DNA from: JAUUZT01 sp964654015 | GTDB lineage: Bacteria > Chloroflexota > Dehalococcoidia > GIF9 > AB-539-J10 | Direction: 5' to 3' | Length of the DNA: 22,823 nt | NCBI GenBank assembly: GCA_964654015.1 | Contig: CAZZHQ010000033.1 | Coordinates: 1 to 22,823, forward strand | Part shown: positions 14,451 through 21,205 of the stretch, piece after piece | Numbering within the stretch: position 1 is the first letter of the stretch | Layout: each line of letters opens with the position of its first letter | Notes under the pieces: model-generated | The model's input: the letters and a program-made list of their open reading frames with translations, nothing else | Database searches by the model: none | What the model was told of the DNA's origin: nothing | Program-made: the position numbers and the translations under genes

Positions 14451-14489
14451 AAGATTGAAAGATAGCCCCCAAGTTAATGAGGGCTATCT
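14451..14489 (-). terminator. Hairpin after the coat gene, probable attenuator
   Basis: Arms AGATAGCCC (14489-14481) and GGGCTATCT (14468-14460) pair perfectly over 9 bp around a 12-nt loop, directly after the coat stop. On the minus strand it is followed by TTCAATCTT, a poor U-tract. It could partly end transcription or protect the 3' end of the coat message, keeping coat expression above that of the decoration-like genes. Confidence 0.5.
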
Positions 14490-14500
14490 GTTTGTTTAAA

Positions 14501-15316
14501 TTAGATTACAGTATCAACAGCCTCAGTAAAGGCACCAACAGCCAATTCATTTGGCTTAACAACCTTTATGCCGTAAACGTGAAGCCCTTTTAAAGCATCT
14601 CCAAATCTCTTTTCAGGTTTGAACGCTTCTGTTTCTACAATCTGTTCTGCATAAGCAGTACAGCCATAAGAGCCTGCTAAAACTACGGTAGCGGCATTAT
14701 TGCCTGACTCGTACATATCGGGGCCTAAAACATTGGTAACAAATCCATTAATGTTGCCCTTTAAGTCCTCTGCCTGATATATGCCTGCGAGCAAAAGTTT
14801 TGTTCCCAGCCAATGAGGCATAGTCAGCCATCTTTGTTCTTTGGGAATTTCTGCTTCTTTCAAGAGCAAATCCATTTCAGCTACATTACTAATTGCAGCG
14901 GTAACATCTAAAGTTCCTTCTGTTGGTCCGGTTAAGCCTGCCCCTGCTACCATTGCGGCGTAAATATTTGCGTCTGCTGTATCTTTCATGGTATAGGCGG
15001 CTTTGTGGGTGGCTTCCTTCATCAGTGCGGCATTACTCTGTATTGCATCTACGTCGGAAACCCAGAAGTCAAAATAATCGGCTTTATCGATTACAAGAGC
15101 AACCCCTGCGTCCGATAAGCCCTGCATGGTGATTTCAGCACCGGTATAAGTACCGATATTAATAGCACCAATTCCACCAATATGGACAGACTGACCCATT
15201 TTTGTTATGGGGGCGTCTATCGCACATCTGCAAATCTTTCCATAGACTTGCGCTTTTTCCATCGCCTTCATTATGGCGACATTCCACAGTTCTGGAATAG
15301 TATTTAAAATAGCCAT
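14501..15316 (-). CDS. Major capsid (coat) protein, P22 coat-like
   Basis: A 271-residue protein. The N-terminal helix (IPELWNVAIMKAMEKAQVYG) is followed by MGQSVHIGGIGAINIGTYTG, AEITMQGLSDAGVALVIDKA and YFDFWVSDVDAIQS. The pattern, with a beta-rich arm (IGxIGxIxIGxYTGxxI), then LxIDxAxYFxFxVxDxDxxQ and a long helix (ALMKEATHKAAYTMKD), is that of P22-type HK97-fold coat proteins. Single-copy position after portal and scaffold supports it. It is shorter than P22 coat, which has an extra insertion domain. It starts with ATG after AAGGAGTTAGACAA. Most virion protein mass should come from this gene. A 9-bp hairpin follows its stop. Confidence 0.88.
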   Translation of the reverse strand: MAILNTIPELWNVAIMKAMEKAQVYGKICRCAIDAPITKMGQSVHIGGIGAINIGTYTGAEITMQGLSDAGVALVIDKADYFDFWVSDVDAIQSNAALMKEATHKAAYTMKDTADANIYAAMVAGAGLTGPTEGTLDVTAAISNVAEMDLLLKEAEIPKEQRWLTMPHWLGTKLLLAGIYQAEDLKGNINGFVTNVLGPDMYESGNNAATVVLAGSYGCTAYAEQIVETEAFKPEKRFGDALKGLHVYGIKVVKPNELAVGAFTEAVDTVI

Positions 15317-15418
15317 TTGTCTAACTCCTTATATTTAATATTTTTATGCTTACCACCTCACGTCTTTTACATCTTTGGAGTTAGATGATTAACCCTACTT
15401 AAACCAATAGGGTGGTTA
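15317..15418 (-). other. Scaffold-coat intergenic region
   Basis: About 100 bp without a gene. It holds a weak stem ACCCTA / TAGGGT (15392-15397 with 15408-15413) that can also fold as AACCA / TGGTT, and the coat ribosome binding site AAGGAG. No convincing promoter is seen. Confidence 0.35.
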
Positions 15419-16123
15419 TTACTTCCACTTCTTCATGGACTCTTCTATTTCTTCCCAGTGTTCCGAAATTTGTTCTTTTGTCATCTTCTTAACCATTTCC
15501 TGGGGATAGAATCCGCTGGGGACAGTGGTTCCCTCTAAACCCTCTTTCGAGGTCACAGTCTTGTCCGGCAAGGTCTTTTTGTAGGTCTCATAGCGTTTGG
15601 CAATAATCGGGTCTTTCAATCCGATTTCATAAGCCGTCTCGCCTGGGTCAGGATCATCAAGAATTAGTTCTCTGTATTTTTTGTTCTTCTCAATCATTCT
15701 CTTAGTGCCTTCATTGACCTCATCAAAAGATAAGCCCTTACCTGCTTTCTCTTCTGTATGATTTTCTTGTGCCTTCTTAAAACTCTTTTCGATTATTTTA
15801 TTCTTCTGTGCTGTAGTCATTTCAGTCTTTTCTTTGGTGTACATATCCAAGAGTTTTTTTTCTAAACTTGCTATTTTCTTATTCACTGCTGCCACTGTTG
15901 CCACATCGTCGGGGTCGCCTGTCTCTTCTTCTTTTGTAGAGGCTTTTTCTAACTTAGCCTCTAATTCGGCCAACCTAACCTCGTATTGTGCAGTCTTAGC
16001 CTGTGCTTCCTGTCTTGCACGGGTCTCGCTTTGTTTATCGCTTAGAAGCCCTTTCCATTCTTTCTCGCTGTAAGATTTCTCTTTTGGTTCTTCTGTAACC
16101 GTTTCTACTGTTTCATCTGCCAT
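15419..16123 (-). CDS. Scaffolding protein candidate
   Basis: A 234-residue highly charged, helical protein with almost no hydrophobic core: the start is MADETVETVTEEPKEKSYSE, a coiled coil lies at about 28-65 (ETRARQEAQAK, LAELEAKLEKAS), and further helices at about 75-120. The C-terminus (MVKKMTKEQISEHWEEIEES, then MKKWK) looks like a small basic helix-turn-helix, which in P22-type scaffolds binds the coat protein. Its location between portal and coat is the standard scaffold place. It starts with ATG after AAAGGAGAAATTTA. No protease domain is seen, so the scaffold would leave intact rather than be cleaved, as in P22. Function is inferred from composition and position. Confidence 0.8.
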   Translation of the reverse strand: MADETVETVTEEPKEKSYSEKEWKGLLSDKQSETRARQEAQAKTAQYEVRLAELEAKLEKASTKEEETGDPDDVATVAAVNKKIASLEKKLLDMYTKEKTEMTTAQKNKIIEKSFKKAQENHTEEKAGKGLSFDEVNEGTKRMIEKNKKYRELILDDPDPGETAYEIGLKDPIIAKRYETYKKTLPDKTVTSKEGLEGTTVPSGFYPQEMVKKMTKEQISEHWEEIEESMKKWK

Positions 16124-16144
16124 TAAATTTCTCCTTTAATTTAA

Positions 16145-16187
16145 CGTCTAAAAGTTAGACGAATTGCCCGATTTTATGCCTATCGGG
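16145..16187 (-). other. Double hairpin between portal and scaffold genes
   Basis: Two stem-loops in the 68-bp gap: CCCGAT / ATCGGG with a 9-nt loop (16167-16187) and CGTCTAA / TTAGACG with a 3-nt loop (16145-16161). No U-tract follows on the minus strand, only TTAAATTAAAGGAG with the scaffold ribosome binding site. A role in uncoupling portal from scaffold translation or in mRNA processing is possible. Confidence 0.4.
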
Positions 16188-16191
16188 AAGG

Positions 16192-17994
16192 CTATCTTTT
16201 CGCTAATTGTTTCTTTTGCGGCTGTTTTGCCTGTGCCTGCTGTTTCTGCCCTTGTGCCTGCATAGCCATCTGCTGTTGTGCCAACTTTGCCTGCATTTCT
16301 GCCTGCTGTCTTAATCTTTCTATAATCTCTTCTTTTTTAGGTACATCGCTTGCCTCAATAACAATATCCGGTGGGATTACCTCGCCATATATCTTTGCCA
16401 TATCAAGCAACATTTCAAAGTTTGCAAATCTGATGGTCGGGTTACTTGGACTGTCTGATATCTCTATGCCGTATTTGCCTATCTTCCGGCTTCTAATGGC
16501 CTCTAATAGCTGGTCTACATTCTGTTCTATCTTGGCTTCACTTGCTATTGCCATTATTTCGGCGGTAGAGAAGGTATTTCCGAATCTAATCATGTCCACT
16601 ATGGTTTCGGAGTATATCTTATGGGTAAGCTTCATATTATCAAAGATGATTTCAGAGCCGATTAAGCCCTGGTTGATACGCTGTTTGTCTTTTACGCCTG
16701 ACTCGCTTGCTGCCCCCTGTGCCAGCATATTAAGGTTAACACTTGATATCTTTGGGGCGTCCATCTCTGCTAGTTTCTCTAATTCAATATGCCCCACTGA
16801 TATTTGGGTTGGCTCTATCTTTTCAGGTGCAACGGTATCATAATTTATAACAGGTGAAGGACTGGAAGACTGTTCCTCTAATTCATAAGGATCAGCCCCA
16901 CCTTCACGCTTATTTTTCCATCCGCTATTAGCAGAACTATTTAGTATGTTGATGGCCTGACTTCTCCGCTTATTTTTTTCTTTCTGCGGGTCTATTAAGT
17001 TATCTACCACACCCAGGAAATTACCTTTCACAAAGTAAGGCACAAAGCGGACAATGGGAAACTTTGTCATCTCTCCAAATGGCCTCTCAACGTGTTCCAG
17101 CTCAATATCTCCCATAGTTGTGGTACAGTTTAAGACGGGAATAACATTCTCCCTGACTGCAAAAATAGGACTCCTGCCCTCTTCTTCTGCACGCCTGCGG
17201 TCTTTTTCTAATATAACTTTAAGCAGGTCCTCTTTGCTCTTATGGACTCGCTTGTTGTCCATTGTTAAGGTATCAATTAAATAAGTAGCTTTTTCGTAGG
17301 ACTTCCACCAGGTCTCCCTTAATCTTGTCTTAAACTTATCGGGGTTCTTGTCACCACCAGGGAGAAGCTCTTTATCTCTGTTGTCTAAATCATCATATTT
17401 TAAATCTTCTATATCTTTTTTGCACTTTGGATATATTAATTTAGCCTGCTCTTTATCTGCCCAGTAAGACTCAATAACATATTTACCATTGTTCAGGTCA
17501 TACTTTTTGTTGTTAGGATCTTCACAAACATCAAAGGGGCCTTTGATATCTACCTTAATTTCGCCATTAAAAGGATCGTCCTCATATTTAATGTCAAGCC
17601 CTATGAAGCCTTTGGAACTGATTAATCCGTCATAGAAGGCTGCCGACCTGATATATAAGCCGTTAGACATATCCTCTACATGCTTGGTAAGCTCGGTCAG
17701 TAGGTCTGCTACAATGCCTAAACCGCCTTTTCGTGGAAAACATTTGATATCCATGCGGTTTTGCCGTTCATAGCCGGTGAGAAGATTGATGATAGGGAAT
17801 ATAATATTTAATGATAAGTGCATACGTCTCTTACTGTCTAATATAGCGATATCTTTCGAGTCCCACTGCTTGTCGCCACCTTCGTAAAAGCCATAGTTTT
17901 GGATGGCGTGCTGTGTGTATTCAGCCTGTCCCTTTATTGCTTCCTCCCAAAAGTCCTTCATCTTCTCTACTCTGGTAGATTGCGGTTGTGTCAT
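16192..17994 (-). CDS. Portal protein, P22-like
   Basis: A 600-residue protein forming the ring through which DNA is packaged and ejected. The N-terminal helical region has MKDFWEEAIKGQAEYTQHAI and FYEGGDKQWD, then LSLNIIFPIINLLTGYERQN, a hallmark of the P22 portal family. The wing domain follows (FIGLDIKYEDDPFNGEIKV, GPFDVCEDPNN) with the stem region around about 300-470. The last 40 residues are rich in Gln and Ala (AQQQMAMQAQGQKQQ), which can form the coiled-coil barrel seen in P22 portal. It starts with ATG after AAGGAAGGTGATTCT and is preceded by a candidate promoter and operator. It is somewhat shorter than P22 portal (725 residues). Confidence 0.88.
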   Translation of the reverse strand: MTQPQSTRVEKMKDFWEEAIKGQAEYTQHAIQNYGFYEGGDKQWDSKDIAILDSKRRMHLSLNIIFPIINLLTGYERQNRMDIKCFPRKGGLGIVADLLTELTKHVEDMSNGLYIRSAAFYDGLISSKGFIGLDIKYEDDPFNGEIKVDIKGPFDVCEDPNNKKYDLNNGKYVIESYWADKEQAKLIYPKCKKDIEDLKYDDLDNRDKELLPGGDKNPDKFKTRLRETWWKSYEKATYLIDTLTMDNKRVHKSKEDLLKVILEKDRRRAEEEGRSPIFAVRENVIPVLNCTTTMGDIELEHVERPFGEMTKFPIVRFVPYFVKGNFLGVVDNLIDPQKEKNKRRSQAINILNSSANSGWKNKREGGADPYELEEQSSSPSPVINYDTVAPEKIEPTQISVGHIELEKLAEMDAPKISSVNLNMLAQGAASESGVKDKQRINQGLIGSEIIFDNMKLTHKIYSETIVDMIRFGNTFSTAEIMAIASEAKIEQNVDQLLEAIRSRKIGKYGIEISDSPSNPTIRFANFEMLLDMAKIYGEVIPPDIVIEASDVPKKEEIIERLRQQAEMQAKLAQQQMAMQAQGQKQQAQAKQPQKKQLAKR

Positions 17995-18013
17995 AGAATC
18001 ACCTTCCTTAGTT

Positions 18014-18043
18014 TGTATAGGCTAAAGGATATAAAGTTGTCAT
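18014..18043 (-). promoter_or_regulatory. Candidate promoter of the portal/structural operon
   Basis: On the minus strand ATGACA (18043-18038) and TATACA (18019-18014) are 18 bp apart, placing a start of transcription a few bases before AAGGAAGGTG and the portal ATG at 17994. The -10 is only a moderate match. An alternative is TTGTCG with TATCCT at 17-bp spacing. The region lies between a terminator-like hairpin and the portal gene. Confidence 0.4.
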
Positions 18044-18054
18044 AGGTACGACAA
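18037..18054 (-). promoter_or_regulatory. Operator-like site (copy 2 of TGTCG-N6-TGACAA)
   Basis: Minus strand TTGTCGTACCTATGACAA, an almost perfect 18-bp palindrome: arms TTGTCGTA and TATGACAA around CC, with one mismatch. The right half overlaps the -35 of the candidate portal promoter in the same way as copy 1 overlaps its promoter. Confidence 0.5.
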
Positions 18055-18082
18055 AATGTTTCAAACAACCTTATGTCCTTAT

Positions 18083-18106
18083 AAATAAAACCTTAGTTAA
18101 CTTAGG
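18083..18106 (-). terminator. Weak terminator-like hairpin after the FmdB-like gene
   Basis: On the minus strand CCTAAGTTAACTAAGG forms a short stem with one mismatch, followed by TTTTATTT. The stem is short and AT-rich, so termination may be partial. It lies in the 126-bp gap between the FmdB-like gene and the portal gene, upstream of the portal promoter candidate. Confidence 0.4.
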
Positions 18107-18120
18107 GTCTTACTTATGCC

Positions 18121-18324
18121 TTATAGGTCTAATACGCCCCTCTCTTTTTTCCACTGGACTACTTCGGGTCTACCATGCCTCATTCTAAAGTTTCCCATTT
18201 CCCTTGTAATCTTAACTTTCATTTTTCCCCCGCAATCACAAGTAACACTGTTTCTGTCTTTTATAGGACAGATTATTTCTTCCTCTTTTCCACACTCTGA
18301 ACATTTAATTGTGTATAATGGCAT
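18121..18324 (-). CDS. FmdB-like zinc ribbon protein
   Basis: A 67-residue protein with a zinc ribbon: MPLYTIKCSECGKEEE opens like the FmdB regulatory-protein family. The paired cysteines are CSEC (residues 8-11) and CDCGG (about 29-33). The rest is basic (KMKVKITREMGN, VQWKKERGV). Such short zinc ribbons commonly lie between terminase and portal in podoviruses; their role is unknown. It starts with ATG preceded by GTGAGGTAATT, a ribosome binding site that overlaps the stop of the 24-residue membrane peptide gene, so the two are probably translated in a coupled way. A weak terminator-like hairpin follows its stop. Confidence 0.8.
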   Translation of the reverse strand: MPLYTIKCSECGKEEEIICPIKDRNSVTCDCGGKMKVKITREMGNFRMRHGRPEVVQWKKERGVLDL

Positions 18325-18326
18325 AA

Positions 18327-18401
18327 TTACCTCACTAATATAAAAAATACTATTGACGCTATAAATAGCCCGAAATAGCCGATTAGAATTTTGAAGAACA
18401 T
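18327..18401 (-). CDS. 24-residue membrane peptide
   Basis: A tiny gene encoding a 24-residue peptide that starts MFFKILIGYFGL and ends SIVFFILVR. It is one hydrophobic helix with a single Lys near the N-terminus and Arg at the C-terminus, enough to span a membrane. The start ATG has AAGGAG six bases upstream. The stop forms part of the ribosome binding site of the FmdB-like gene. It is too small for automatic gene callers. Strong SD and coupling argue that it is translated. Possible roles include a small holin-like or membrane-anchoring peptide, but nothing specific can be stated. Confidence 0.5.
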   Translation of the reverse strand: MFFKILIGYFGLFIASIVFFILVR

Positions 18402-18439
18402 AGGCTACTCCTTAATCTTATTTTGTTAATACCAAACAT
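18383..18439 (-). CDS. Possible 18-residue leader peptide ORF
   Basis: A very short ORF (starts MFGINKIRL, ends SSKF) with an excellent ribosome binding site, AGGAGG six bases before ATG, just after the large terminase stop. It overlaps the start of the 24-residue membrane peptide in another frame, so a ribosome translating it would pass over that gene's start region. It may be a leader peptide that tunes expression of the next gene, or the site may be left over from a lost gene. There is no evidence of a functional product. Confidence 0.25.
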   Translation of the reverse strand: MFGINKIRLRSSLCSSKF

Positions 18440-18449
18440 TTATTCCCTC

Positions 18450-19865
18450 CTATACACTCATGGCACTGCCGCCACTATTTCTCCTGTAATATTTTCTAAA
18501 CGTGGTCTCTTCTCTTGTCTTGGTCACGTCAAACCCCTGTGCTTGACGGATATTGATAGCCGCATAACGTGCTGCTGCCCCTGCATGGGTATGGGGGCTG
18601 TCCTTTTCTATGTCAATATATCGTTCTTCTTGTTTATTCCAATGCTTACCCCATTTCTTTAGATGGTCAATGCCTACTTTGCACTTTTCTTCATCCCATC
18701 TACACAAGCCCAACAAGCCCCTTAGCACGTCTACGCCGTTCTGAAAACTTGCCATCGGTGTCATTTTGAAGAGAATTCCTACATCTTTGGCGTGTGCAAG
18801 CCTGCTCTTTGCTGCTTCTTCCTTGCCTACCATTTCGTTATTTTGTATGTCAAAAGGTGCATAATGCTGTTTGTAGAGATAGCCCTTTTCCTGTAGCAAT
18901 CTTGCCCAGTAAGGAAATGCTGTTCCTGACCTTTCCTCGTAGTCGATAAACCGTATTTCCTGCCCTACCTGTTGTACAAACCAAACTGACATAAAATCCC
19001 TGACCCCTAAATCCCAATAAGTGCTGACCAGGTATGTAGGGTCATAAGGTAGGTATTCAATCCTGCCTTGATCCTCGGCATCCTGCATTAACTTGCCGAC
19101 ATAAGTGCCTTCAATACCCTGCTTAAAACTACACCAAAACTCTTGTTGTGCAAAGTCCTCGCCCATTCCCATTGCAATCTCATCTTCTATTTGCTGGTGA
19201 GTAACCATTCTCACGTTTTTGTCGGTATAGGTATCGTCCACGGTATGCAGGCAAGTAAACCATCTGGGGTTCTTCTGTGCGTTCTCATAAAGCTGTTTGA
19301 AGTGATTGTCGCCATTTGGTGTAGACTGAAACAAAGCCCATCCGCCATTTTTCATCAAGATAGGTCTAACTACGTCCCATGCTCCTGGGTGCTGTCTGGC
19401 TTGCTCGGAGAAGATAACTCCTCGTGGGTTTGTGCCTCGCATACTCTCATAACGCCCCATATCTGTTCCTATAATCTGAAACATAGACTGCCCTGCATTA
19501 CCCTTGCAGTAGATAGAGAACTTCATGTCGGTTTTGTTTAGCTTGGTGGATAAAATCCCTTTTGGTAGGTAGGTCTGGAAAAAGGTATCGCCTTCATCTG
19601 TATACCCTTCCCACAATATTTTTCTGCCCTGCTTTTGCGAGGGAAAAACATAATAATATAGTCCCGGATATAGCCACATCTGTTCCAGGATAAGATTAAA
19701 GCCCCTGATATCCTTACCACAACGCCTGTGATCCACCCATATACCACGCTTGTAGCCATCTCTAAGCATATTAAATGATGGTATCTGCCAGTAATACGGT
19801 ATGAATTGGTAGGGCATGGTAATATGTGAGGGGTTTTTTGGTTGTAATATAGTGGTTTCAGTCAT
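18450..19865 (-). CDS. Terminase large subunit (packaging ATPase/nuclease)
   Basis: A 471-residue protein that translocates and cuts DNA at the portal. The ATPase part has the terminase Walker A variant VDHRRCGKD (residues 44-52), Walker B GVIFSE (149-154) and coupling motif STPNG (181-185). The nuclease part has YWDLGVRD (about 283-290), with D285 as first metal ligand, and IDYEE as the next strand. In the last conserved block, where related enzymes usually read SHxADAxRY, this one reads THAGAAARY, so the usual third acidic ligand is absent there. The start ATG overlaps the small-subunit stop (ATGA), showing coupling. An internal ATG (MPYQF, codon 17) is possible but less favoured. Confidence 0.93.
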   Translation of the reverse strand: MTETTILQPKNPSHITMPYQFIPYYWQIPSFNMLRDGYKRGIWVDHRRCGKDIRGFNLILEQMWLYPGLYYYVFPSQKQGRKILWEGYTDEGDTFFQTYLPKGILSTKLNKTDMKFSIYCKGNAGQSMFQIIGTDMGRYESMRGTNPRGVIFSEQARQHPGAWDVVRPILMKNGGWALFQSTPNGDNHFKQLYENAQKNPRWFTCLHTVDDTYTDKNVRMVTHQQIEDEIAMGMGEDFAQQEFWCSFKQGIEGTYVGKLMQDAEDQGRIEYLPYDPTYLVSTYWDLGVRDFMSVWFVQQVGQEIRFIDYEERSGTAFPYWARLLQEKGYLYKQHYAPFDIQNNEMVGKEEAAKSRLAHAKDVGILFKMTPMASFQNGVDVLRGLLGLCRWDEEKCKVGIDHLKKWGKHWNKQEERYIDIEKDSPHTHAGAAARYAAINIRQAQGFDVTKTREETTFRKYYRRNSGGSAMSV

Positions 19866-20230
19866 TTATCCTCTATAACCGGTGGCTCGCCTTGTTGCAC
19901 AAATACCACGTGGTCTATTACTTTAGGTACGGTGACCTCAAGATTTAAATTATTATTATATTTATCTTTCTTCCGGTTGGTAAGATAGAACTCTACTGCC
20001 TTTTGCATACCTGATTTCACATTTTTATATAACTGACACTCTGCCATATCAGTTAATGACTCTTCTATATCATGTATTTCCTGTTTAAATTTCGGGTATT
20101 TTTCAATCCAATTGTAAAAAGTTAATCTACTTATGTTAATAGCCAAACAAGCCTTACTAATATTACACATTTGCTCTTTATATGCTTTTAGAAAAAGGTC
20201 TTTTTTTGTTAATTTTGTTAAGTGTGACAT
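19862..20230 (-). CDS. Terminase small subunit
   Basis: A 122-residue protein with an N-terminal helix-turn-helix (FLKAYKEQMCNISKACLAIN, ISRLTFYNWIEKYPKFKQEI) followed by a helical oligomerisation region (ESLTDMAECQLYKNVKSG) and VEFYLTNRKKDKY. This is the common phBC6A51-like arrangement of small terminase subunits in phages of Gram-positive and related hosts. It binds the packaging site and loads the large subunit, whose gene overlaps it by 4 bp. The start ATG follows directly on the stop of the gene before it (TAAATG). The C-terminal tail (VFVQQGEPPVIEDK) is likely flexible and may contact the large subunit. Confidence 0.85.
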   Translation of the reverse strand: MSHLTKLTKKDLFLKAYKEQMCNISKACLAINISRLTFYNWIEKYPKFKQEIHDIEESLTDMAECQLYKNVKSGMQKAVEFYLTNRKKDKYNNNLNLEVTVPKVIDHVVFVQQGEPPVIEDK

Positions 20231-20416
20231 TTACCATTCACCTTCTTCAATTTCTTCTATCGTCACTCTTAATACTTTCCCTTTCATTCGCACTAATTCA
20301 ATGGCTTGCTCAATATATAATTCGGGGATTTCTAATTTTGCCTGTGCGCCCTCTTGTCCATCAAATAATATTGCAGATTTTATAGTGGGTAAGGTAGCCT
20401 CAAATTCAATCTTCAT
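20231..20416 (-). CDS. Hypothetical small phage protein (61 aa)
   Basis: A 61-residue acidic protein starting MKIEFEATLP, with AILFDGQEGAQAKLEIPE and LRVTIEEIEEGEW. It is probably a small beta-strand and helix fold: two or three strands plus helix IEQAIELVRMKG. The start ATG lies within the end of the sigma-like gene (11-bp overlap), with GGAAGGGG nine bases upstream. A longer version beginning MRKGISL is possible but would start inside that ribosome binding site. No family recognised. Position between regulator and terminase suggests a small accessory function. Confidence 0.65.
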   Translation of the reverse strand: MKIEFEATLPTIKSAILFDGQEGAQAKLEIPELYIEQAIELVRMKGKVLRVTIEEIEEGEW

Positions 20417-20717
20417 TAAAGATATCCCCTTCCTCATTCATCATTTCTTTTAGTTTGTTTGTGGCTCTGTCTTTTATGTCTTGAACTGTAGCTCTTGGAA
20501 GGTTAGTCATTGCTTCTATTTCCCGTATTGAATAGCCTTGGTTACATAATAATATAATTTCTCTTTCGGTTGGGCTTAGTTTTTGCAGGCTTGCTTGAAG
20601 GTCTATTGAGGCAATAACATCCTCTTCGGTGGGATAAATTGTCATGCCCCAAAGTGGTCTGGAGTTTTGTGGTGGGTTAATTCCGTAGTTTTCTATCACA
20701 ATTTTATTTCTTGTCAT
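20406..20717 (-). CDS. Sigma-70 region 4-like transcription regulator
   Basis: A 103-residue protein whose C-terminal half is a clear sigma region 4-type helix-turn-helix: LSPTEREIILLCNQGYSIRE (about 47-66) with IEAMTNLPRATVQDIKDRA as the recognition part. The N-terminal half (IENYGINPPQNSRPLWGMTI) is unlike sigma region 2, so this is not a full sigma factor. It is more like the small phage late-gene activators placed just upstream of terminase genes. It is preceded by the best promoter of the window, which shares an operator-like motif with the promoter before the portal gene. This suggests it controls, or is controlled together with, the structural operon. Start ATG has AGGGTG upstream. Confidence 0.75.
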   Translation of the reverse strand: MTRNKIVIENYGINPPQNSRPLWGMTIYPTEEDVIASIDLQASLQKLSPTEREIILLCNQGYSIREIEAMTNLPRATVQDIKDRATNKLKEMMNEEGDIFNED

Positions 20718-20729
20718 CTATATCACCCT

Positions 20730-20764
20730 ATTATCATTATACAAAAAAACTTGTCAAGTGTCCG
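20730..20764 (-). promoter_or_regulatory. Promoter region of the sigma-like regulator gene
   Basis: On the minus strand TTGACA (20757-20752) is followed at 16 bp by GATAAT (20735-20730). A second pair, CGGACA (20764-20759) and TATAAT (20741-20736), has 17-bp spacing. The first would place the start of transcription only a few bases before the ATG at 20717, so the second fits better with the ribosome binding site AGGGTG. It is the clearest promoter-like sequence in the window. Confidence 0.65.
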
Positions 20765-20767
20765 ACA
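20751..20767 (-). promoter_or_regulatory. Operator-like site (copy 1 of TGTCG-N6-TGACAA)
   Basis: Minus strand TGTCGGACACTTGACAA. It contains two small palindromes, TGTCGGACA and CTTGACAAG, and covers the -35 element of the promoter for the sigma-like gene. The same 11 defined bases with the same spacing occur at 18037-18053, before the portal gene. Confidence 0.5.
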
Positions 20768-20812
20768 TAGCAGCAAACTATTTCCTCCTTTCTTTTTGTT
20801 CAGGCAATGGGT

Positions 20813-21205
20813 TCACCTCCCCTCTATCTTATTTATCGCTTCTTCTAAACTTCTCACTATATAATATTCCCCACCCATTACCTCAAAACTTGCTTGCCAT
20901 TCTTGCTGGTCTTTAGATTGCTTACCGCTTTCGCTTTTAGCTTCAAGGGCTACGGCTCTTAGAATTTTTACCCCTACCACCGTAGGCCATGCGTAAATTA
21001 CTCCGGGTATCCACACCAAAAAATCAGGACTGCCTTTATCTCCAAATCTTATATACCTTCTTTTGTTTTTACCGTCATCTACAGGCATGGCGCCCGAATT
21101 ATTCCTTATGAACATCAGCTTCTTTTGGTTTTTTTGTATCTGCAAGTAATCGCCAACAACCCGTATAACGTCATTTTCGGTTATCTTGATCTTTGTCTGC
21201 TTCAG
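20813..21205 (-). CDS. VRR-NUC domain nuclease
   Basis: A VRR-NUC family nuclease of the PD-(D/E)xK superfamily: FIRNNSGAMPV, then KGSPDFLVW with the catalytic D, VALEAKSESGKQSKDQQEW with ExK, and YYIVRSLEEAI at the end. Such phage enzymes cut branched DNA and may act in recombination or packaging. The only standard start in frame is a TTG at 21145, which has no ribosome binding site and would remove a segment typical of the family N-terminus (ITENDVIRVVGDYLQ). The frame stays open upstream to a stop that overlaps AAAGGAGG. A CTG at 21205 is nine bases beyond that site, so I take it as a possible start, giving about 130 residues. The gene overlaps the coiled-coil gene by 35 bp. Confidence 0.82.
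   Translation of the reverse strand: MKQTKIKITENDVIRVVGDYLQIQKNQKKLMFIRNNSGAMPVDDGKNKRRYIRFGDKGSPDFLVWIPGVIYAWPTVVGVKILRAVALEAKSESGKQSKDQQEWQASFEVMGGEYYIVRSLEEAINKIEGR

Noticed and set aside
14434..14472. Longer start for the 124-residue protein (MGAIFQSLRKENI...)
   Set aside because: It would start in the hairpin region without a ribosome binding site, while the ATG at 14433 has AAGGAG and the leader shared with two relatives.
20406..20717. Complete sigma factor
   Set aside because: Only region 4-like sequence is present and the N-terminal half has no region 2, so it is called a sigma-like regulator.
20736..20757. TTGACA with TATAAT at 10 bp
   Set aside because: The spacing is too short for a sigma-70-type promoter. 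TTGACA fits GATAAT at 16 bp, and TATAAT fits CGGACA at 17 bp.
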